Positions 18,390 to 29,765 of a stretch of 64,000 bases of DNA are shown piece by piece. This DNA is from Hyphomicrobiales bacterium (GTDB lineage: Bacteria; Pseudomonadota; Alphaproteobacteria; Rhizobiales; Beijerinckiaceae), in the NCBI GenBank assembly GCA_003963405.1, contig RXIY01000011.1, forward strand, positions 38,559 through 102,558, given 5' to 3'. The first letter of the stretch is position 1; every line of letters starts with the position of its first letter. A program made the position numbers and the translations under genes. Under the pieces are notes generated by a model. It worked only from the letters and a program-made list of their open reading frames with translations. It ran no database searches and was not told the origin of the DNA.

Positions 18390-19610
18390 GTGAACGATCA
18401 GACCGTGACGCAGACGAAGCCCGATTCACAGGGCCTGCGCAACTTCAACATCAACTTCGGCCCGCAGCATCCGGCGGCGCACGGCGTTTTGCGCCTGATC
18501 CTCGAACTCGACGGCGAAGTCGTCGAGCGCGTCGATCCGCATGTGGGCTTCCTCCATCGCGGCACCGAGAAGCTGATGGAGGCGCGCACCTATCTCCAGA
18601 ACGTGCCCTATTTCGACCGGCTCGATTACTGCGCGCCGATGAATCAGGAGCACGCCTTCTGCCTCGCGATCGAGCGTTTGCTCGATGTGGAAGTCCCGCG
18701 CCGTGGCCAGCTCATCCGCGTCCTTTACGCGGAAATCGGCCGTCTCCTGTCGCATCTTCTGAACGTAACGTCGCAGGCGATGGACGTCGGCGCGCTCACG
18801 CCGCCGTTGTGGGGCTATGAAGAGCGCGAGAAGCTCATGGTGTTCTATGAGCGCGCTTCCGGCGCCCGCATGCACGCCAACTACTTCCGTCCGGGCGGCG
18901 TCGCGCGCGATCTGCCGGACGAGCTCGTCGAGGACATCGGCGCCTTCTGCGATCCCTTCCTGAAGGTGTGCGACGATCTCGAGGAGCTTTTCATCGAGAA
19001 CCGCATCTTCAAGCAGCGCAACGTCGACATCGGCGTCATTTCGCTCGAGGACGCCTGGAAATGGGGATTTTCGGGCGTGATGGTCCGCGGCTCCGGCGCG
19101 GCCTGGGATCTGCGCAAGGCGCAGCCCTATGAGTGTTACGAGGAGATGGAATTCGACATCCCCGTCGGAAAGAACGGCGATTGCTACGACCGGGCCGTCA
19201 TCCGCATGGAGGAGATGCGTCAATCGACGTTCATCATGAAGCAGTGCGTCGAGAAGCTGATGCGCGCCGACGGCCGCGGCCCGGCGCTGACGCCGAACCA
19301 CAAGATCACGCAGCCTTCGCGCGGCGAGATGAAGCGCTCCATGGAGGCGCTCATCCATCACTTCAAGCTCTTCACCGAGGGCTTCCACGTACCGGCCGGC
19401 GAGGTCTACGCCGCGGTCGAGGCGCCCAAGGGCGAATTCGGCGTCTATCTCGTGTCAGACGGCGGAGACAAGCCTTACCGCTGCAAGATCCGCGCGCCGG
19501 GCTTCGCGCATCTCGCGTCCATGGATTTCATGTGCAAGGGCCACATGCTCGCCGACGTCTCGGCGATCTTGGGCTCGCTCGATATCGTCTTCGGGGAGGT
19601 CGATCGCTAA
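18390..19610 (+). CDS. nuoD: NADH-quinone oxidoreductase subunit D
   Basis: NuoD (406 residues, GTG start) is the 49-kDa subunit that forms much of the quinone cavity next to cluster N2. It is related to the large subunit of NiFe hydrogenases. Typical segments are [18 protein letters not shown] near residue 20, [32 protein letters not shown] and the C-terminal [21 protein letters not shown] end. The GTG was chosen because the usual [18 protein letters not shown] block then starts at the normal distance. The TAA overlaps the nuoE ATG by one base. Confidence 0.97.
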   Translation: MNDQTVTQTKPDSQGLRNFNINFGPQHPAAHGVLRLILELDGEVVERVDPHVGFLHRGTEKLMEARTYLQNVPYFDRLDYCAPMNQEHAFCLAIERLLDVEVPRRGQLIRVLYAEIGRLLSHLLNVTSQAMDVGALTPPLWGYEEREKLMVFYERASGARMHANYFRPGGVARDLPDELVEDIGAFCDPFLKVCDDLEELFIENRIFKQRNVDIGVISLEDAWKWGFSGVMVRGSGAAWDLRKAQPYECYEEMEFDIPVGKNGDCYDRAVIRMEEMRQSTFIMKQCVEKLMRADGRGPALTPNHKITQPSRGEMKRSMEALIHHFKLFTEGFHVPAGEVYAAVEAPKGEFGVYLVSDGGDKPYRCKIRAPGFAHLASMDFMCKGHMLADVSAILGSLDIVFGEVDR

Positions 19611-20218
19611 TGTCCGTCCGTCGTCTCGCCGAGCAACAGCCCGAGAGCTTCGAGTTCACGCCTGAAAACAAGGCCTGGCTCGAAAAGCAGATCGCCAAAT
19701 ATCCCGATGGCCGCCAGGCCTCCGCAGTTGTGCCGGCCCTGTGGCAGGCGCAGAAACAGAACAACTACTGGCTGCCGCAAAAGGCGATCGAGAAGGTCGC
19801 CGAGACGCTCGGCATGCCGAAGATTCGCGTGCTCGAGGTCGCGACCTTCTATACGATGTTCAACCTCGCGCCGGTTGGGAAGTTCTACATCCAGCTCTGC
19901 GGCACGACGCCCTGCATGCTCTGCGGCTCGGACGATCTCATCAGGGTGCTCGAGCGCCGTGTCGGTCCGCAGCGCACGGTCACGGCGGACGGCATGTTCT
20001 CCTGGCTTGAGGTCGAGTGCCTCGGCGCCTGCTGCAATGCGCCGATGGTGCAGATCAACGACGACTATTACGAGGACCTGACCGCCGAGAACTTCGAAAA
20101 GCTGCTGGACGATCTCGCGGCCGGCCGCCCCGTCAAGACCGGCTCTCAGAAGGGTCGCGTTTCCTCGGAGCCCGAGGGCGGGCTGACGAGCCTGACCTCG
20201 CTCTACGGCCAGAAATAA
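19610..20218 (+). CDS. nuoE: NADH-quinone oxidoreductase subunit E
   Basis: NuoE (202 residues) is the 24-kDa thioredoxin-like subunit holding the 2Fe-2S cluster N1a in the NADH-dehydrogenase module. The ligands lie in QLCGTTPCMLCG (about residue 97) and ECLGACCNAP (about residue 138). The start ATG overlaps the nuoD stop (TAATG). The C-terminal tail after DDLAAGRPVKTGSQKGR is slightly extended relative to E. coli, common in alphaproteobacteria. Confidence 0.97.
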   Translation: MSVRRLAEQQPESFEFTPENKAWLEKQIAKYPDGRQASAVVPALWQAQKQNNYWLPQKAIEKVAETLGMPKIRVLEVATFYTMFNLAPVGKFYIQLCGTTPCMLCGSDDLIRVLERRVGPQRTVTADGMFSWLEVECLGACCNAPMVQINDDYYEDLTAENFEKLLDDLAAGRPVKTGSQKGRVSSEPEGGLTSLTSLYGQK

Positions 20219-20236
20219 GCGGAGGGGAAAGACAAC

Positions 20237-21541
20237 ATGCTCTCCGATTCAGATCGTATTTTTACCAACCTTTACGGCCTCGGCGACCGCTCGCTGGCGG
20301 GCGCCCGCGCGCGGGGACAGTGGGACAACACCAAGGCGCTGCTCGCCAAGGGGCGCGACAGGATCATCGAAGAGGTGAAGGCGTCGGGCCTGCGTGGCCG
20401 CGGCGGCGCGGGTTTTTCGACGGGCCTGAAATGGTCCTTCATGCCCAAGGACGTCGATCCCAAGCGGCCGCATTATCTCGTCATCAACGCGGACGAGTCC
20501 GAACCGGGCACCTGCAAGGACCGCGAGATCATGCGCAACGACCCGCATACGCTGGTGGAGGGCGCGCTCGTCGCGAGCTACGCCATGGGTGCGCACGCCT
20601 GCTACATCTACGTGCGCGGCGAATTCATCGCCGAGCGCATCGCCCTGCAGAAGGCGGTCGACGAAGCCTATGAGGCGAACCTCATCGGCAAGAACAATAT
20701 TCACGGCTATCCCTTCGATCTCTACGTGCATCACGGCGCAGGAGCTTATATCTGCGGCGAGGAGACGGCGCTCATCGAGAGCCTCGAAGGCAAGAAGGGC
20801 ATGCCGCGCCTGAAGCCGCCGTTTCCGGCCAATGTCGGCCTTTACGGTTGCCCGACGACGGTCAACAACGTCGAGTCGATCGCGGTCGTGCCGACGATCC
20901 TGCGCCGCGGTCCCGGCTGGTTCGCCGGCATCGGCAAGCCCAACAATACGGGTACCAAGCTTTTCTCGATCTCCGGGCACGTCAACCGCCCCTGTAACGT
21001 CGAAGAAGCCATGTCGATCCCCTTCCGCGAGTTGATCGATACGCATTGCGGCGGCATAAGGGGCGGCTGGGACAATCTGCTTGCGGTCATTCCCGGCGGC
21101 TCGTCGGTGCGCTGCGTTCCGGCGGATCAGATCATCGACTGCCCGATGGATTTCGACAGCCTCGTGAAACTGGGCTCGGGCCTCGGCACGGCGGCGGTGA
21201 TCGTCATGGACAAGTCCACGGACATCATTCGCGCCATTGCGCGCCTCGCCTATTTCTACAAGCACGAGAGCTGCGGCCAGTGCACGCCCTGCCGCGAGGG
21301 CACGGGCTGGATGTATCGCGTCGTTCAGCGCATGGTGGAAGGCCGCGCCCACAAGCGTGAAATCGACATGCTCTTCGACGTGTCGAAACAGATCGAGGGT
21401 CACACCATCTGCGCGCTGGGCGATGCAGCCGCCTGGCCGATCCAGGGCCTCATCATGCATTTCCGTGACGTGATCGAGCAGCGCATCGATCAGTATACGG
21501 CGAATCCGCATCCGGAGCCCGTGCGCGAGGCGGCGGAGTGA
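20237..21541 (+). CDS. nuoF: NADH-quinone oxidoreductase subunit F
   Basis: NuoF (434 residues) is the 51-kDa subunit that binds NADH and FMN and holds the 4Fe-4S cluster N3. The glycine-rich FMN and NADH region is [18 protein letters not shown] and [19 protein letters not shown]; the N3 ligands lie in [15 protein letters not shown] plus the later cysteine in [21 protein letters not shown] ribosome-binding site precedes the ATG. The gene is complete and of normal length. Confidence 0.98.
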   Translation: MLSDSDRIFTNLYGLGDRSLAGARARGQWDNTKALLAKGRDRIIEEVKASGLRGRGGAGFSTGLKWSFMPKDVDPKRPHYLVINADESEPGTCKDREIMRNDPHTLVEGALVASYAMGAHACYIYVRGEFIAERIALQKAVDEAYEANLIGKNNIHGYPFDLYVHHGAGAYICGEETALIESLEGKKGMPRLKPPFPANVGLYGCPTTVNNVESIAVVPTILRRGPGWFAGIGKPNNTGTKLFSISGHVNRPCNVEEAMSIPFRELIDTHCGGIRGGWDNLLAVIPGGSSVRCVPADQIIDCPMDFDSLVKLGSGLGTAAVIVMDKSTDIIRAIARLAYFYKHESCGQCTPCREGTGWMYRVVQRMVEGRAHKREIDMLFDVSKQIEGHTICALGDAAAWPIQGLIMHFRDVIEQRIDQYTANPHPEPVREAAE

Positions 21542-21543
21542 TT

Positions 21544-21582
21544 ATGAACCAGCGCATCACGACTTCGGAGAGAGCGAAGTGA
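21544..21582 (+). CDS. Possible 12-codon coupling ORF between nuoF and nuoG
   Basis: Two bases after the nuoF stop an ATG opens a 12-codon frame ([12 protein letters not shown]) whose TGA overlaps the nuoG GTG as GTGA. Without it the nuoF-nuoG gap would be 37 bp in a tightly packed operon. It may serve only to bring ribosomes to the weak GTG start of nuoG. A functional peptide is not claimed, and it could be chance. Confidence 0.25.
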   Translation: MNQRITTSERAK

Positions 21583-23639
21583 CAAAGATTCTCGTCGACG
21601 GCGTCGAAGTGGACGTTCCGGGAGAGTTCACGCTTCTCCAGGCATGCGAGCAGGCGGGCGCTGAGGTGCCGCGCTTCTGCTACCATGAGCGCCTGTCCAT
21701 TGCGGGCAACTGCCGCATGTGCCTCGTCGAGGTGAAGGGCGGTCCGCCCAAGCCGCAGGCGTCCTGCGCGATGTCGGTCAAGGACCTGCGTCCCGGCCCG
21801 AACGGCGCGCCGCCGGAAGTTCTCACCAAGTCGCCCATGGTGAAGAAGGCCCGCGAAGGCGTCATGGAGTTCCTGCTCGTCAACCATCCGCTCGACTGCC
21901 CGATCTGCGATCAGGGCGGCGAGTGCGATTTGCAGGACCAGGCGCTGGCCTTCGGCGGCGACTCTTCGCGCTTCCACGAGAACAAGCGCGCGGTAGAGGA
22001 CAAATATATCGGCGTCCTCGTCAAGACCGAGATGAACCGCTGCATCCACTGCACGCGCTGCGTCCGCTTCACGGCGGAAGTCGCGGGCACCGGTGACATG
22101 GGCGCCATCGGCCGTGGCGAGGATATGGAGATCACGACCTATCTTGAAAGCGCCATGACTTCGGAGCTTCAGGGCAATGTCGCCGATCTCTGCCCCGTCG
22201 GCGCGCTGCTGCCGAAGCCCCAGAGCTTCCGTGCGCGTCCGTGGGAATATCAGAAGACCGACACCATCGACGTCATGGACGCGCTCGGCTCGTCTATCCG
22301 CGTCGATTCACGCGGCCGGGAGGTCATCCGCATTCTGCCGCGCGTCAACGATCTTGTGAATGAGGAGTGGATCTCCGACAAGACGCGCCAGATTGTCGAT
22401 GGGCTGAAGACCCAGCGCCTGGATCGTCCCTATGTGCGCGTGAATGGCCGGCTGCGTCCCGCGACGTGGCAGGAGGCTTTCGAAGCCATAGCCGCCAAAC
22501 GCAAGACGACGGCCCCCGCCCGCACGGGCGCGCTGGTCGGCGATCTCGCCGCCGCCGAGGAGATTTTCGCGCTCAAGCTGCTGATGCAGCAGCTCGGCTC
22601 GCCGAACATCGACTGCCGTCAGGATGGCGCCAGGCTCGATCCGAAGTTCGGCCGCGCCTCCTACATCTTCAATTCGACAGTCGCCGGCATCGACCATGCG
22701 GATGCGTTGCTGATCGTCGGCTCCAATCCGCGCAAGGAATCGCCGGTCCTCAACGCACGCATCCGCAAGCGCTGGCTCAAGGGCGACTTCAAGATCTCGC
22801 TCATCGGCGAAAAAGCGGATCTTACCTACGATTACGACTATCTCGGAGCCGGCGCCGACTCACTCCTGCGGTTCATTCAGGAAGGCAAGCCGGTCGGCAA
22901 GCTCCTGGTGATTGTCGGGCAGGGCGCCATTTCGCGCCCCGACGGCGACGCCATTCTCGCACTCGCCGCCCAGGCGGCGCAGAAGCTCGGTGGCGTGAGC
23001 GATGGATGGAACGGCTTCTCCGTTCTGCATACGGCCGCGTCCCGCGTCGGCGCGCTGGATCTCGGGTTCACGCCGGCGGCAGGCGGTCTCGACGCCCAGG
23101 CCATGGCGAAGGTGGGCGCCGTGGACTTGCTGTTCAACCTCGGCGCCGATGAAATCGCGATCGAACCTGGCGCTTTCGTCGTCTATATCGGCACGCACGG
23201 GGATCGTGGCGCGCATCGCGCCGATGTGATCCTTCCCGGCGCCGCCTATACAGAGAAATCGGGGCTCTACGTGAATACCGAGGGTCGCGTGCAGCTCACG
23301 TCGCGCGTGGTCTTCCCGCCAGGCGAGGCGCGTGAAGACTGGGCCATTCTGCGCGCGCTGTCGGCGGTTGTGGGCCAGGCGCTGCCTTTCGATTCGCTCG
23401 CCGAACTGCGCAAGAAGCTCGTCGTGGCTCACCCGCATTTCGCCCGCATCGATCAGATCGAAGCCGGACAGGCCGGAGATGTGGCAAGGCTCGCCAACCA
23501 TCCGGCGGTCGCGATGAAGGATCCCTTTGTCCCCGCGATCGGCGATTTCTATCTCACCAATCCGATCGCGCGCGCCTCGGCGGTCATGGCGGATTGCTCG
23601 GCCCTCGCGCAGGGCCGGCTGAAGCAGGCGGCGGAATAG
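21579..23639 (+). CDS. nuoG: NADH-quinone oxidoreductase subunit G
   Basis: NuoG (686 residues, GTG start) is the 75-kDa iron-sulfur subunit of complex I. The N-terminal ferredoxin-like domain holds N1b ([19 protein letters not shown]), followed by the N5 and N4 regions ([19 protein letters not shown] and [13 protein letters not shown]). The rest is a molybdopterin-oxidoreductase-like domain without cofactor. Length matches alphaproteobacterial and mitochondrial homologues rather than the longer E. coli protein. The GTG overlaps the stop of a tiny ORF, and the nuoH GTG follows 10 bp after the stop. Confidence 0.97.
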   Translation: MTKILVDGVEVDVPGEFTLLQACEQAGAEVPRFCYHERLSIAGNCRMCLVEVKGGPPKPQASCAMSVKDLRPGPNGAPPEVLTKSPMVKKAREGVMEFLLVNHPLDCPICDQGGECDLQDQALAFGGDSSRFHENKRAVEDKYIGVLVKTEMNRCIHCTRCVRFTAEVAGTGDMGAIGRGEDMEITTYLESAMTSELQGNVADLCPVGALLPKPQSFRARPWEYQKTDTIDVMDALGSSIRVDSRGREVIRILPRVNDLVNEEWISDKTRQIVDGLKTQRLDRPYVRVNGRLRPATWQEAFEAIAAKRKTTAPARTGALVGDLAAAEEIFALKLLMQQLGSPNIDCRQDGARLDPKFGRASYIFNSTVAGIDHADALLIVGSNPRKESPVLNARIRKRWLKGDFKISLIGEKADLTYDYDYLGAGADSLLRFIQEGKPVGKLLVIVGQGAISRPDGDAILALAAQAAQKLGGVSDGWNGFSVLHTAASRVGALDLGFTPAAGGLDAQAMAKVGAVDLLFNLGADEIAIEPGAFVVYIGTHGDRGAHRADVILPGAAYTEKSGLYVNTEGRVQLTSRVVFPPGEAREDWAILRALSAVVGQALPFDSLAELRKKLVVAHPHFARIDQIEAGQAGDVARLANHPAVAMKDPFVPAIGDFYLTNPIARASAVMADCSALAQGRLKQAAE

Positions 23640-23649
23640 GAGCGATCAC

Positions 23650-24693
23650 GTGTCAGAATCCTGGAACGCCATTACGGCCTATCTTGCCGAGAGCCCCGTT
23701 CTGCTCGCGATCATCAAGAGCGTGCTGATCGCGGTCGTCCTGCTGATCTATGTGGCCTATGTCATTCTGGCCGACCGCAAAATTTGGGCGGCAGTGCAGT
23801 TGCGCCGCGGTCCGAACGTCGTCGGCCCCTGGGGCCTGCTGCAAAGCTTTGCAGACTTCATCAAATTCGCTCTGAAAGAACCGGTTATTCCGGATACGGC
23901 CAACAAGGGGATTTTCCTTTTCGCGCCCTTCATCATGGCGACGCTTTCGATCGCGGCCTGGGCGGTGGTGCCGGTCGCAGACGGCTGGGTCGTCGCCAAC
24001 ATCAATGTTGGCATCCTCTATATCTTCGCCCTGTCGTCGCTAGGCGTCTACGGCGTGATCATGGGCGGTTGGGCGTCGAACTCGAAATATCCATTCCTGT
24101 CGGCTCTGCGCTCGGCGGCTCAGATGGTGTCCTATGAAGTCTCCATCGGCTTCGTCATCATCACAGTTCTGCTTTGCGCCGGTTCGCTGAACCTCACCGA
24201 CATCGTGCGTGCGCAGGATACGCCCTACGGCATGGCCGGATGGTACTGGCTGCGCCTGTTCCCCATGTTCGTCATCTTCTTCGTCTCCGCGCTGGCGGAA
24301 ACGAACAGGCCGCCCTTCGACCTCGTCGAGGCCGAGTCAGAACTCGTCGCGGGTTTCATGATCGAATATTCGGCGACGCCTTATGTGCTGTTCATGCTCG
24401 CCGAATATGTGGCGATCGTGACCATGTGCGCACTGCTGACGATTCTGTTCTTCGGCGGCTGGCTGCCCCCGGCGAATATCGCGCCCTTTACGTGGGTACC
24501 GGGCGTGATCTGGTTCATCCTGAAGGTGAGCTTCTTCTTCTTCTTCTTCGCCATGGTGAAGGCTTTCGTCCCGCGCTACCGCTACGATCAGCTGATGCGT
24601 CTTGGCTGGAAAATCTTCCTGCCGATCTCGCTCGCCATGGTCATCATCGTCGCCGCCGTGTTGCAGTTCGGCGGCGCGGCAGTCGCGAGCTGA
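23650..24693 (+). CDS. nuoH: NADH-quinone oxidoreductase subunit H
   Basis: NuoH (347 residues, GTG start) is the eight-helix ND1 homologue that links the quinone site to the proton-pumping arm. Typical segments are [23 protein letters not shown] (here [19 protein letters not shown]), [14 protein letters not shown], the acidic [23 protein letters not shown] loop and the C-terminal [14 protein letters not shown]. All are intact. Confidence 0.97.
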   Translation: MSESWNAITAYLAESPVLLAIIKSVLIAVVLLIYVAYVILADRKIWAAVQLRRGPNVVGPWGLLQSFADFIKFALKEPVIPDTANKGIFLFAPFIMATLSIAAWAVVPVADGWVVANINVGILYIFALSSLGVYGVIMGGWASNSKYPFLSALRSAAQMVSYEVSIGFVIITVLLCAGSLNLTDIVRAQDTPYGMAGWYWLRLFPMFVIFFVSALAETNRPPFDLVEAESELVAGFMIEYSATPYVLFMLAEYVAIVTMCALLTILFFGGWLPPANIAPFTWVPGVIWFILKVSFFFFFFAMVKAFVPRYRYDQLMRLGWKIFLPISLAMVIIVAAVLQFGGAAVAS

Positions 24694-24702
24694 GGACCCG
24701 TC

Positions 24703-25191
24703 ATGAGACTAGACCAAGCCGCCAAGTCGCTTTTCCTGTCGGAGTTCGTCGGCGCCTTCCTGTTGTCGATGCGCTACTTCTTCAAGCCGAAGGCGACGAT
24801 CAATTATCCGCACGAGCGTAACCCGCAGTCGCCGCGTTTCCGCGGAGAGCATGCGCTCCGTCGCTATCCGAACGGCGAGGAGCGCTGCATTGCCTGCAAG
24901 CTCTGCGAGGCCATCTGCCCCGCGCAGGCCATCACCATCGAGGCCGGTCCGCGCCGCAATGACGGCACTCGCCGGACGACGCGCTACGACATCGACATGG
25001 TGAAATGCATCTACTGCGGTTTCTGCCAGGAGGCTTGCCCGGTGGACGCCATCGTCGAGGGGCCGAACCAGGAATTCGCGACCGAGACGCGCGAGGAGCT
25101 TTACTACACCAAGGAGCGCCTGCTCGAGAACGGGGCGCGCTGGGAGCGCGAGATCGCGCGCAACATCGCGCTGGACGCGCCCTACCGGTAA
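24703..25191 (+). CDS. nuoI: NADH-quinone oxidoreductase subunit I
   Basis: NuoI (162 residues) is the ferredoxin-like subunit carrying 4Fe-4S clusters N6a and N6b. Both motifs are complete: [15 protein letters not shown] from about residue 62 and [15 protein letters not shown] from about residue 102. The flanking [10 protein letters not shown] and [17 protein letters not shown] segments are typical. The ATG lies 9 bp after the nuoH stop. Confidence 0.98.
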   Translation: MRLDQAAKSLFLSEFVGAFLLSMRYFFKPKATINYPHERNPQSPRFRGEHALRRYPNGEERCIACKLCEAICPAQAITIEAGPRRNDGTRRTTRYDIDMVKCIYCGFCQEACPVDAIVEGPNQEFATETREELYYTKERLLENGARWEREIARNIALDAPYR

Positions 25192-25246
25192 CGACAGAAC
25201 GCGAGCCGCGGCGGGAGCCGCGCGCTCTATACGAGAGGATGAGGCC

Positions 25247-25849
25247 GTGGCGGCTGTATTTTTCTACATCTTCGCGACGATCATGATCGCGTCGGCCTGC
25301 GTGGTGATCTTCGCACGCAATCCGGTGCATTCGGTGCTGTTTCTCATCCTCGCCTTCTGTAATGGCGCGGGGCTGTTCCTGCTGGCGCGCGCCGAGTTCC
25401 TCGCCATGATATTGATTGTGGTCTACGTCGGCGCGGTGGCGGTGCTGTTCCTGTTCGTCGTCATGATGCTCGACGTGGATTTCGCTGAGCTCAAGCAAGG
25501 TTTCGCGAAATATCTGCCCGTCGGCGCGGCCGTCGGCGTGGTGGTGCTCGCGGAGCTCGGCATGGTCGCCATCGGCTGGCAGCCGGCTGAAACGTCGAAG
25601 AGCCTGCTCGAGACGCCCATCGCCGCGAATGTTTCCAACACGGCTGCGTTGGGACAGGTGCTCTACACAAAATATGTGATCTTCTTTCAGGCGTCGGCGC
25701 TGGTCCTGCTTACGGCCATGATCGGCGCGATCGTTCTCACGCTCCATCACAAACCGAACGTGAAGCGTCAGAAGATCGACGAACAGAATGCGCGCAACCG
25801 GAAGAACGTGATCGAGATAAAGAAAGTCCCGTTCCGGACCGGCGTATAA
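25247..25849 (+). CDS. nuoJ: NADH-quinone oxidoreductase subunit J
   Basis: NuoJ (200 residues, GTG start) is the ND6 homologue with five membrane helices. It has the conserved segment [24 protein letters not shown] and the flexible-helix region [26 protein letters not shown]. The C-terminal charged tail ends in [19 protein letters not shown] precedes the GTG. A 55-bp gap separates it from nuoI. Confidence 0.96.
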   Translation: MAAVFFYIFATIMIASACVVIFARNPVHSVLFLILAFCNGAGLFLLARAEFLAMILIVVYVGAVAVLFLFVVMMLDVDFAELKQGFAKYLPVGAAVGVVVLAELGMVAIGWQPAETSKSLLETPIAANVSNTAALGQVLYTKYVIFFQASALVLLTAMIGAIVLTLHHKPNVKRQKIDEQNARNRKNVIEIKKVPFRTGV

Positions 25850-25862
25850 CGAGGAAGCTTAC

Positions 25863-26171
25863 ATGACCATCGGCCTCACTCACTACCTCGTCGTCGCCGC
25901 GATCCTCTTCACGCTCGGCGTCGCGGGCATCATTCTCAACAGGAAGAACATCATCGTCATCCTCATGTCGGTGGAGTTGATCCTTCTGTCCGTAAATCTC
26001 AACTTCGTCGCCTTCTCGCAGGCGCTCGGGGATCTGGTGGGTCAGGTGTTCGCGCTCTTCGTGCTCACGGTCGCCGCCGCCGAGGCGGCCATCGGCCTCG
26101 CGATCCTCGTGGCCTTCTATCGCAACCGCGGAACCATCGCGGTCGAAGACATCAATTCCTTGAAGGGCTGA
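25863..26171 (+). CDS. nuoK: NADH-quinone oxidoreductase subunit K
   Basis: NuoK (102 residues) is the three-helix ND4L homologue of the proton-pumping arm. It keeps the two conserved membrane glutamates: one in [19 protein letters not shown] and one in [19 protein letters not shown]. The start ATG follows GAGGAAGC at a good distance. It lies 13 bp after nuoJ and 9 bp before nuoL. Confidence 0.98.
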   Translation: MTIGLTHYLVVAAILFTLGVAGIILNRKNIIVILMSVELILLSVNLNFVAFSQALGDLVGQVFALFVLTVAAAEAAIGLAILVAFYRNRGTIAVEDINSLKG

Positions 26172-26180
26172 TCCAAAGCC

Positions 26181-28244
26181 ATGATCCAAGCAATCGTCTT
26201 CCTGCCGCTGCTCGGCTTTCTGATCGCCGGCGCCTTCGGGCGCAAGATCGGGCCGCGCCCTTCGGAGCTCATCACGACAGGCCTGCTCTTCGCCTCGGCC
26301 GTTATGTCCTGGATCGTCTTCTTCGACGTCGCCATTGGGCATAATCACGGTTTCGCGCCGGTTCTCGGGAACTGGATGACCGTGGGCGCGCTGAAGGTGG
26401 ACTGGGCGCTGCGCGTCGATACGCTTACGGCTGTCATGCTGGTGGTGGTGACCACCGTATCGAGCCTCGTGCATCTCTACTCGATCGGCTATATGCACGA
26501 AGACCCATCACGGCCACGCTTCTTCGCCTATCTGTCGCTCTTCACCTTCGCCATGCTCATGCTGGTGACGGCCGACAATCTGGTGCAAATGTTCTTCGGC
26601 TGGGAGGGCGTGGGCCTCGCCTCCTATCTCCTGATCGGCTTCTGGTATGAAAAGCCGTCGGCTTGCGCAGCGGCGATCAAGGCCTTCGTCGTCAACCGCG
26701 TCGGCGACTTCGGCTTTGCGCTGGGAATCTTCCTTATTTTCCAGCTTACGCAGTCGCTGAGCTTCAACGAGGTTTTCGCCGCCGTCCCGGGTCTCGAGGG
26801 CAAGCCGATCCACATCTTCGGCATGGACGTGGATGCGCTGACGATTGCCGCTTTCCTGCTCTTCATCGGCGCGATGGGCAAATCGGCTCAGTTCTTCCTG
26901 CACACCTGGCTGCCGGACGCCATGGAGGGTCCGACGCCCGTCTCCGCCCTCATTCACGCGGCTACCATGGTGACCGCTGGCGTTTTCATGGTCGCGCGCC
27001 TCTCGCCTGTTTTCGAACATGCTCCCGCCGCGCTGGAATTCGTGACGCTCATCGGTGCGGTGACGGCCTTCTTCGCCGCGACGGTCGGTCTGGTGCAAAA
27101 CGACATCAAGCGCGTGATCGCTTATTCGACCTGTTCGCAGCTCGGTTACATGTTCGTGGCGGAGGGCGTCGGCGCCTATTCACTCGGCGTGTTTCATCTC
27201 TTCACCCATGCCTTCTTCAAGGCGTTGCTGTTCCTTGGCGCGGGCTCGGTGATCCACGCGATGCATCACGAGCAGGACATGCGCAACATGGGCGGCCTGC
27301 GCAAGGACATCCCCTTCACCTTCGCGATGATGACCATTGGAACGCTCGCGCTCACCGGCTTCGGCATTCCGCACACCGAAATCGGCTTCGCCGGTTTCTT
27401 CTCGAAGGACGGGATCATCGAGGCGGCCTACGCCGCGAGCGCCCACAGCACGGCAGCCATGCTCGGTTTCGTGTCGACTGTGGTCGCGGCTGGTCTGACT
27501 TCCTTCTATTCGTGGCGTCTGGTGTTCATGACCTTCTTCGGGCATCGCGCGACCCATCACGTTCACGAGAGCCACGCAGAAGATGAGCCGACCGCGCAGG
27601 AGCTCGCCCATGCGGAAGGCCTGGACGACCATGCGCATCATCACGACGACCACGGCCATCATGGCCATGGCGAGCATTCCCCGCATGAGTCCCCGCTAGT
27701 AATGCTCGTCCCGCTGGCGGTTCTGGCGCTCGGCGCCATAGGCGCTGGCTTCGTCTTCGAGCCTTATTTCGCGGGCCACGATTACGATGAATTCTGGAAG
27801 GGCGCGCTCTTCACGGGCGAGCACAACCACATCCTTCATGCCCGTCACGAAATACCGGCGTGGGTGGGCTTCGCGCCCTCGACCATGATGGCGCTGGGCT
27901 TCCTGGTGTCGCTCTATGTCTATGTGCTCGCGCCCGGAACCGCGCAAAAACTGGCCGGCGCCCTGCCGCGTCTCTACCAGTTCCTGCTGAACAAGTGGTA
28001 TTTCGACGAGCTCTATGACGCCATCATCGTGAGGCCTGCCTTCAAGATCGGTCGTCTTTTCTGGAAGGGCGGAGACGGCGCGATCATTGACGGGCTCGGT
28101 CCCGACGGCGTCGCGGCGCGTGTCGCGGATGGCGCGCGGATCGCCGTGCGCCTGCAAACAGGGTTCATCTACAACTATGCTTTCGCCATGCTGATCGGCG
28201 TCGCCGCCATTGTCACTTGGTTTGTCGCCGGAGGGCTTCGCTGA
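26181..28244 (+). CDS. nuoL: NADH-quinone oxidoreductase subunit L
   Basis: NuoL (687 residues) is the distal antiporter-like proton-pumping subunit with its long lateral helix. Typical segments are [24 protein letters not shown], the [27 protein letters not shown] block with its conserved lysine-histidine network upstream, and [11 protein letters not shown]. Between the core and the C-terminal helices is a histidine-rich insertion at about residues 455-503 with many His and Asp/Glu residues. Such loops occur in some alphaproteobacterial NuoL proteins, but this one is notably dense. The stop overlaps the nuoM start by one base. Confidence 0.97.
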   Translation: MIQAIVFLPLLGFLIAGAFGRKIGPRPSELITTGLLFASAVMSWIVFFDVAIGHNHGFAPVLGNWMTVGALKVDWALRVDTLTAVMLVVVTTVSSLVHLYSIGYMHEDPSRPRFFAYLSLFTFAMLMLVTADNLVQMFFGWEGVGLASYLLIGFWYEKPSACAAAIKAFVVNRVGDFGFALGIFLIFQLTQSLSFNEVFAAVPGLEGKPIHIFGMDVDALTIAAFLLFIGAMGKSAQFFLHTWLPDAMEGPTPVSALIHAATMVTAGVFMVARLSPVFEHAPAALEFVTLIGAVTAFFAATVGLVQNDIKRVIAYSTCSQLGYMFVAEGVGAYSLGVFHLFTHAFFKALLFLGAGSVIHAMHHEQDMRNMGGLRKDIPFTFAMMTIGTLALTGFGIPHTEIGFAGFFSKDGIIEAAYAASAHSTAAMLGFVSTVVAAGLTSFYSWRLVFMTFFGHRATHHVHESHAEDEPTAQELAHAEGLDDHAHHHDDHGHHGHGEHSPHESPLVMLVPLAVLALGAIGAGFVFEPYFAGHDYDEFWKGALFTGEHNHILHARHEIPAWVGFAPSTMMALGFLVSLYVYVLAPGTAQKLAGALPRLYQFLLNKWYFDELYDAIIVRPAFKIGRLFWKGGDGAIIDGLGPDGVAARVADGARIAVRLQTGFIYNYAFAMLIGVAAIVTWFVAGGLR

Positions 28245-29752
28245 TGTTCGGGTTCGGCATTCTTTCCGGCCTTACGTTTCTCCCGCTGGTTGGCGCCGCA
28301 TTCCTGCTGACCCAGCGGGGCGACGACGAAGCGACGCTGCGCAACATTCGCTGGGCGACATTCTTCACGACGCTCGCGACCTTCGCGCTCTCGCTCTATA
28401 TCTGGATGGGCTTTGATCCCTCGAACCCGGCCTTCCAGTTCGTCGAGGAGAAGAACTGGTTTGGCTCCGGTCTGATCTACAAAATGGGCGTCGACGGCTT
28501 TTCCATGCCGCTCGTGCTGCTCACGACTTTCGTCATGCCTTTCGCGATCCTGGCGTCCTTCGAGTCGGTCACGAAACGCGTGAAGGAGTATATGATCGCC
28601 TTCCTCGTGCTCGAGACCCTGATGATCGGCGTCTTCTGCGCGCTCGATCTCGTTCTCTTCTATCTCTTCTTCGAAGGCGGCCTCATTCCGATGTTCCTGA
28701 TCATCGGAATCTGGGGCGGCAAGCGCCGTGTCTATGCGAGCTTCAAGTTCTTCCTTTACACGCTCGCCGGCTCGCTTCTGATGCTCATCGCGATCCTCGC
28801 GATGTATAATCAGGCGCATACGACCGATATCACGGTGCTGCTGAAGACGGACTTCCCGAAGGAGATGCAGACCTGGCTCTGGCTCGCTTTCTTCGCCTCT
28901 TTCGCGGTGAAGATGCCGATGTGGCCGGTTCACACCTGGCTGCCTGACGCACACGTGGAGGCGCCGACGGCGGGCTCGGTGATCCTGGCGGCGATCCTGT
29001 TGAAGATGGGCGGCTACGGCTTCATCCGCTTCTCTCTGCCCATGTTCCCGGATGCGTCGGTGTATTTCGCGCCGCTCGTGTATGCGATGTCGGTCATCGC
29101 GATTGTCTATACCTCGCTGGTCGCTCTTGTGCAGGAAGACATCAAAAAGCTCATTGCCTATTCGTCCGTGGCCCATATGGGCTATGTCACGATGGGCCTT
29201 TTCACGATGAACGCACAGGGCGTCCAGGGCGCCATGTTCCAGATGATCTCGCACGGTTTCGTATCGGGCGCGCTCTTCCTCTGCGTTGGCGTGATCTATG
29301 ACCGGATGCATACCCGCGAGATTGCGGCCTATGGCGGTCTGGTGAATCGTATGCCGGTTTACGCCTTCGTCTTCATGCTCTTCACCATGGCGAATGTCGG
29401 CCTGCCGGGGACGACCGGCTTCATCGGAGAATTCCTCTCGCTGGCGGGCGCCTTCAAGGCCAATAGCTGGGTGGCGCTCTTTGCGACGAGCGGCGTGATC
29501 TTCTCGGCCGCCTATGCGCTCTATCTCTACCGGCGCGTGGTCTTTGGCGCGCTGGAGAAGGCGAGCCTCAAGGACATGGTGGACCTCACGCCCCGCGAGA
29601 TCGCGATCTTCGCGCCGCTCGTGTTGCTGACGGTCTACTACGGTGTGCTGCCGGGGCAGATTCTGACCTCGACGCAAGCATCGGTCGACAATCTCATCCA
29701 ATCGCATACGGCGCTGCTCGATGCGGTGAAGCTCGCCGCCGCCGGCCACTGA
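28244..29752 (+). CDS. nuoM: NADH-quinone oxidoreductase subunit M
   Basis: NuoM (502 residues) is the second antiporter-like proton-pumping subunit. Recognised segments are [34 protein letters not shown] with its conserved glutamate, [21 protein letters not shown] and [13 protein letters not shown]. The ATG at 28244 overlaps the nuoL stop (TGATG); an in-frame upstream start lies within nuoL and is rejected. Confidence 0.97.
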   Translation: MFGFGILSGLTFLPLVGAAFLLTQRGDDEATLRNIRWATFFTTLATFALSLYIWMGFDPSNPAFQFVEEKNWFGSGLIYKMGVDGFSMPLVLLTTFVMPFAILASFESVTKRVKEYMIAFLVLETLMIGVFCALDLVLFYLFFEGGLIPMFLIIGIWGGKRRVYASFKFFLYTLAGSLLMLIAILAMYNQAHTTDITVLLKTDFPKEMQTWLWLAFFASFAVKMPMWPVHTWLPDAHVEAPTAGSVILAAILLKMGGYGFIRFSLPMFPDASVYFAPLVYAMSVIAIVYTSLVALVQEDIKKLIAYSSVAHMGYVTMGLFTMNAQGVQGAMFQMISHGFVSGALFLCVGVIYDRMHTREIAAYGGLVNRMPVYAFVFMLFTMANVGLPGTTGFIGEFLSLAGAFKANSWVALFATSGVIFSAAYALYLYRRVVFGALEKASLKDMVDLTPREIAIFAPLVLLTVYYGVLPGQILTSTQASVDNLIQSHTALLDAVKLAAAGH

Positions 29753-29765
29753 CGGACAGCCTGAA

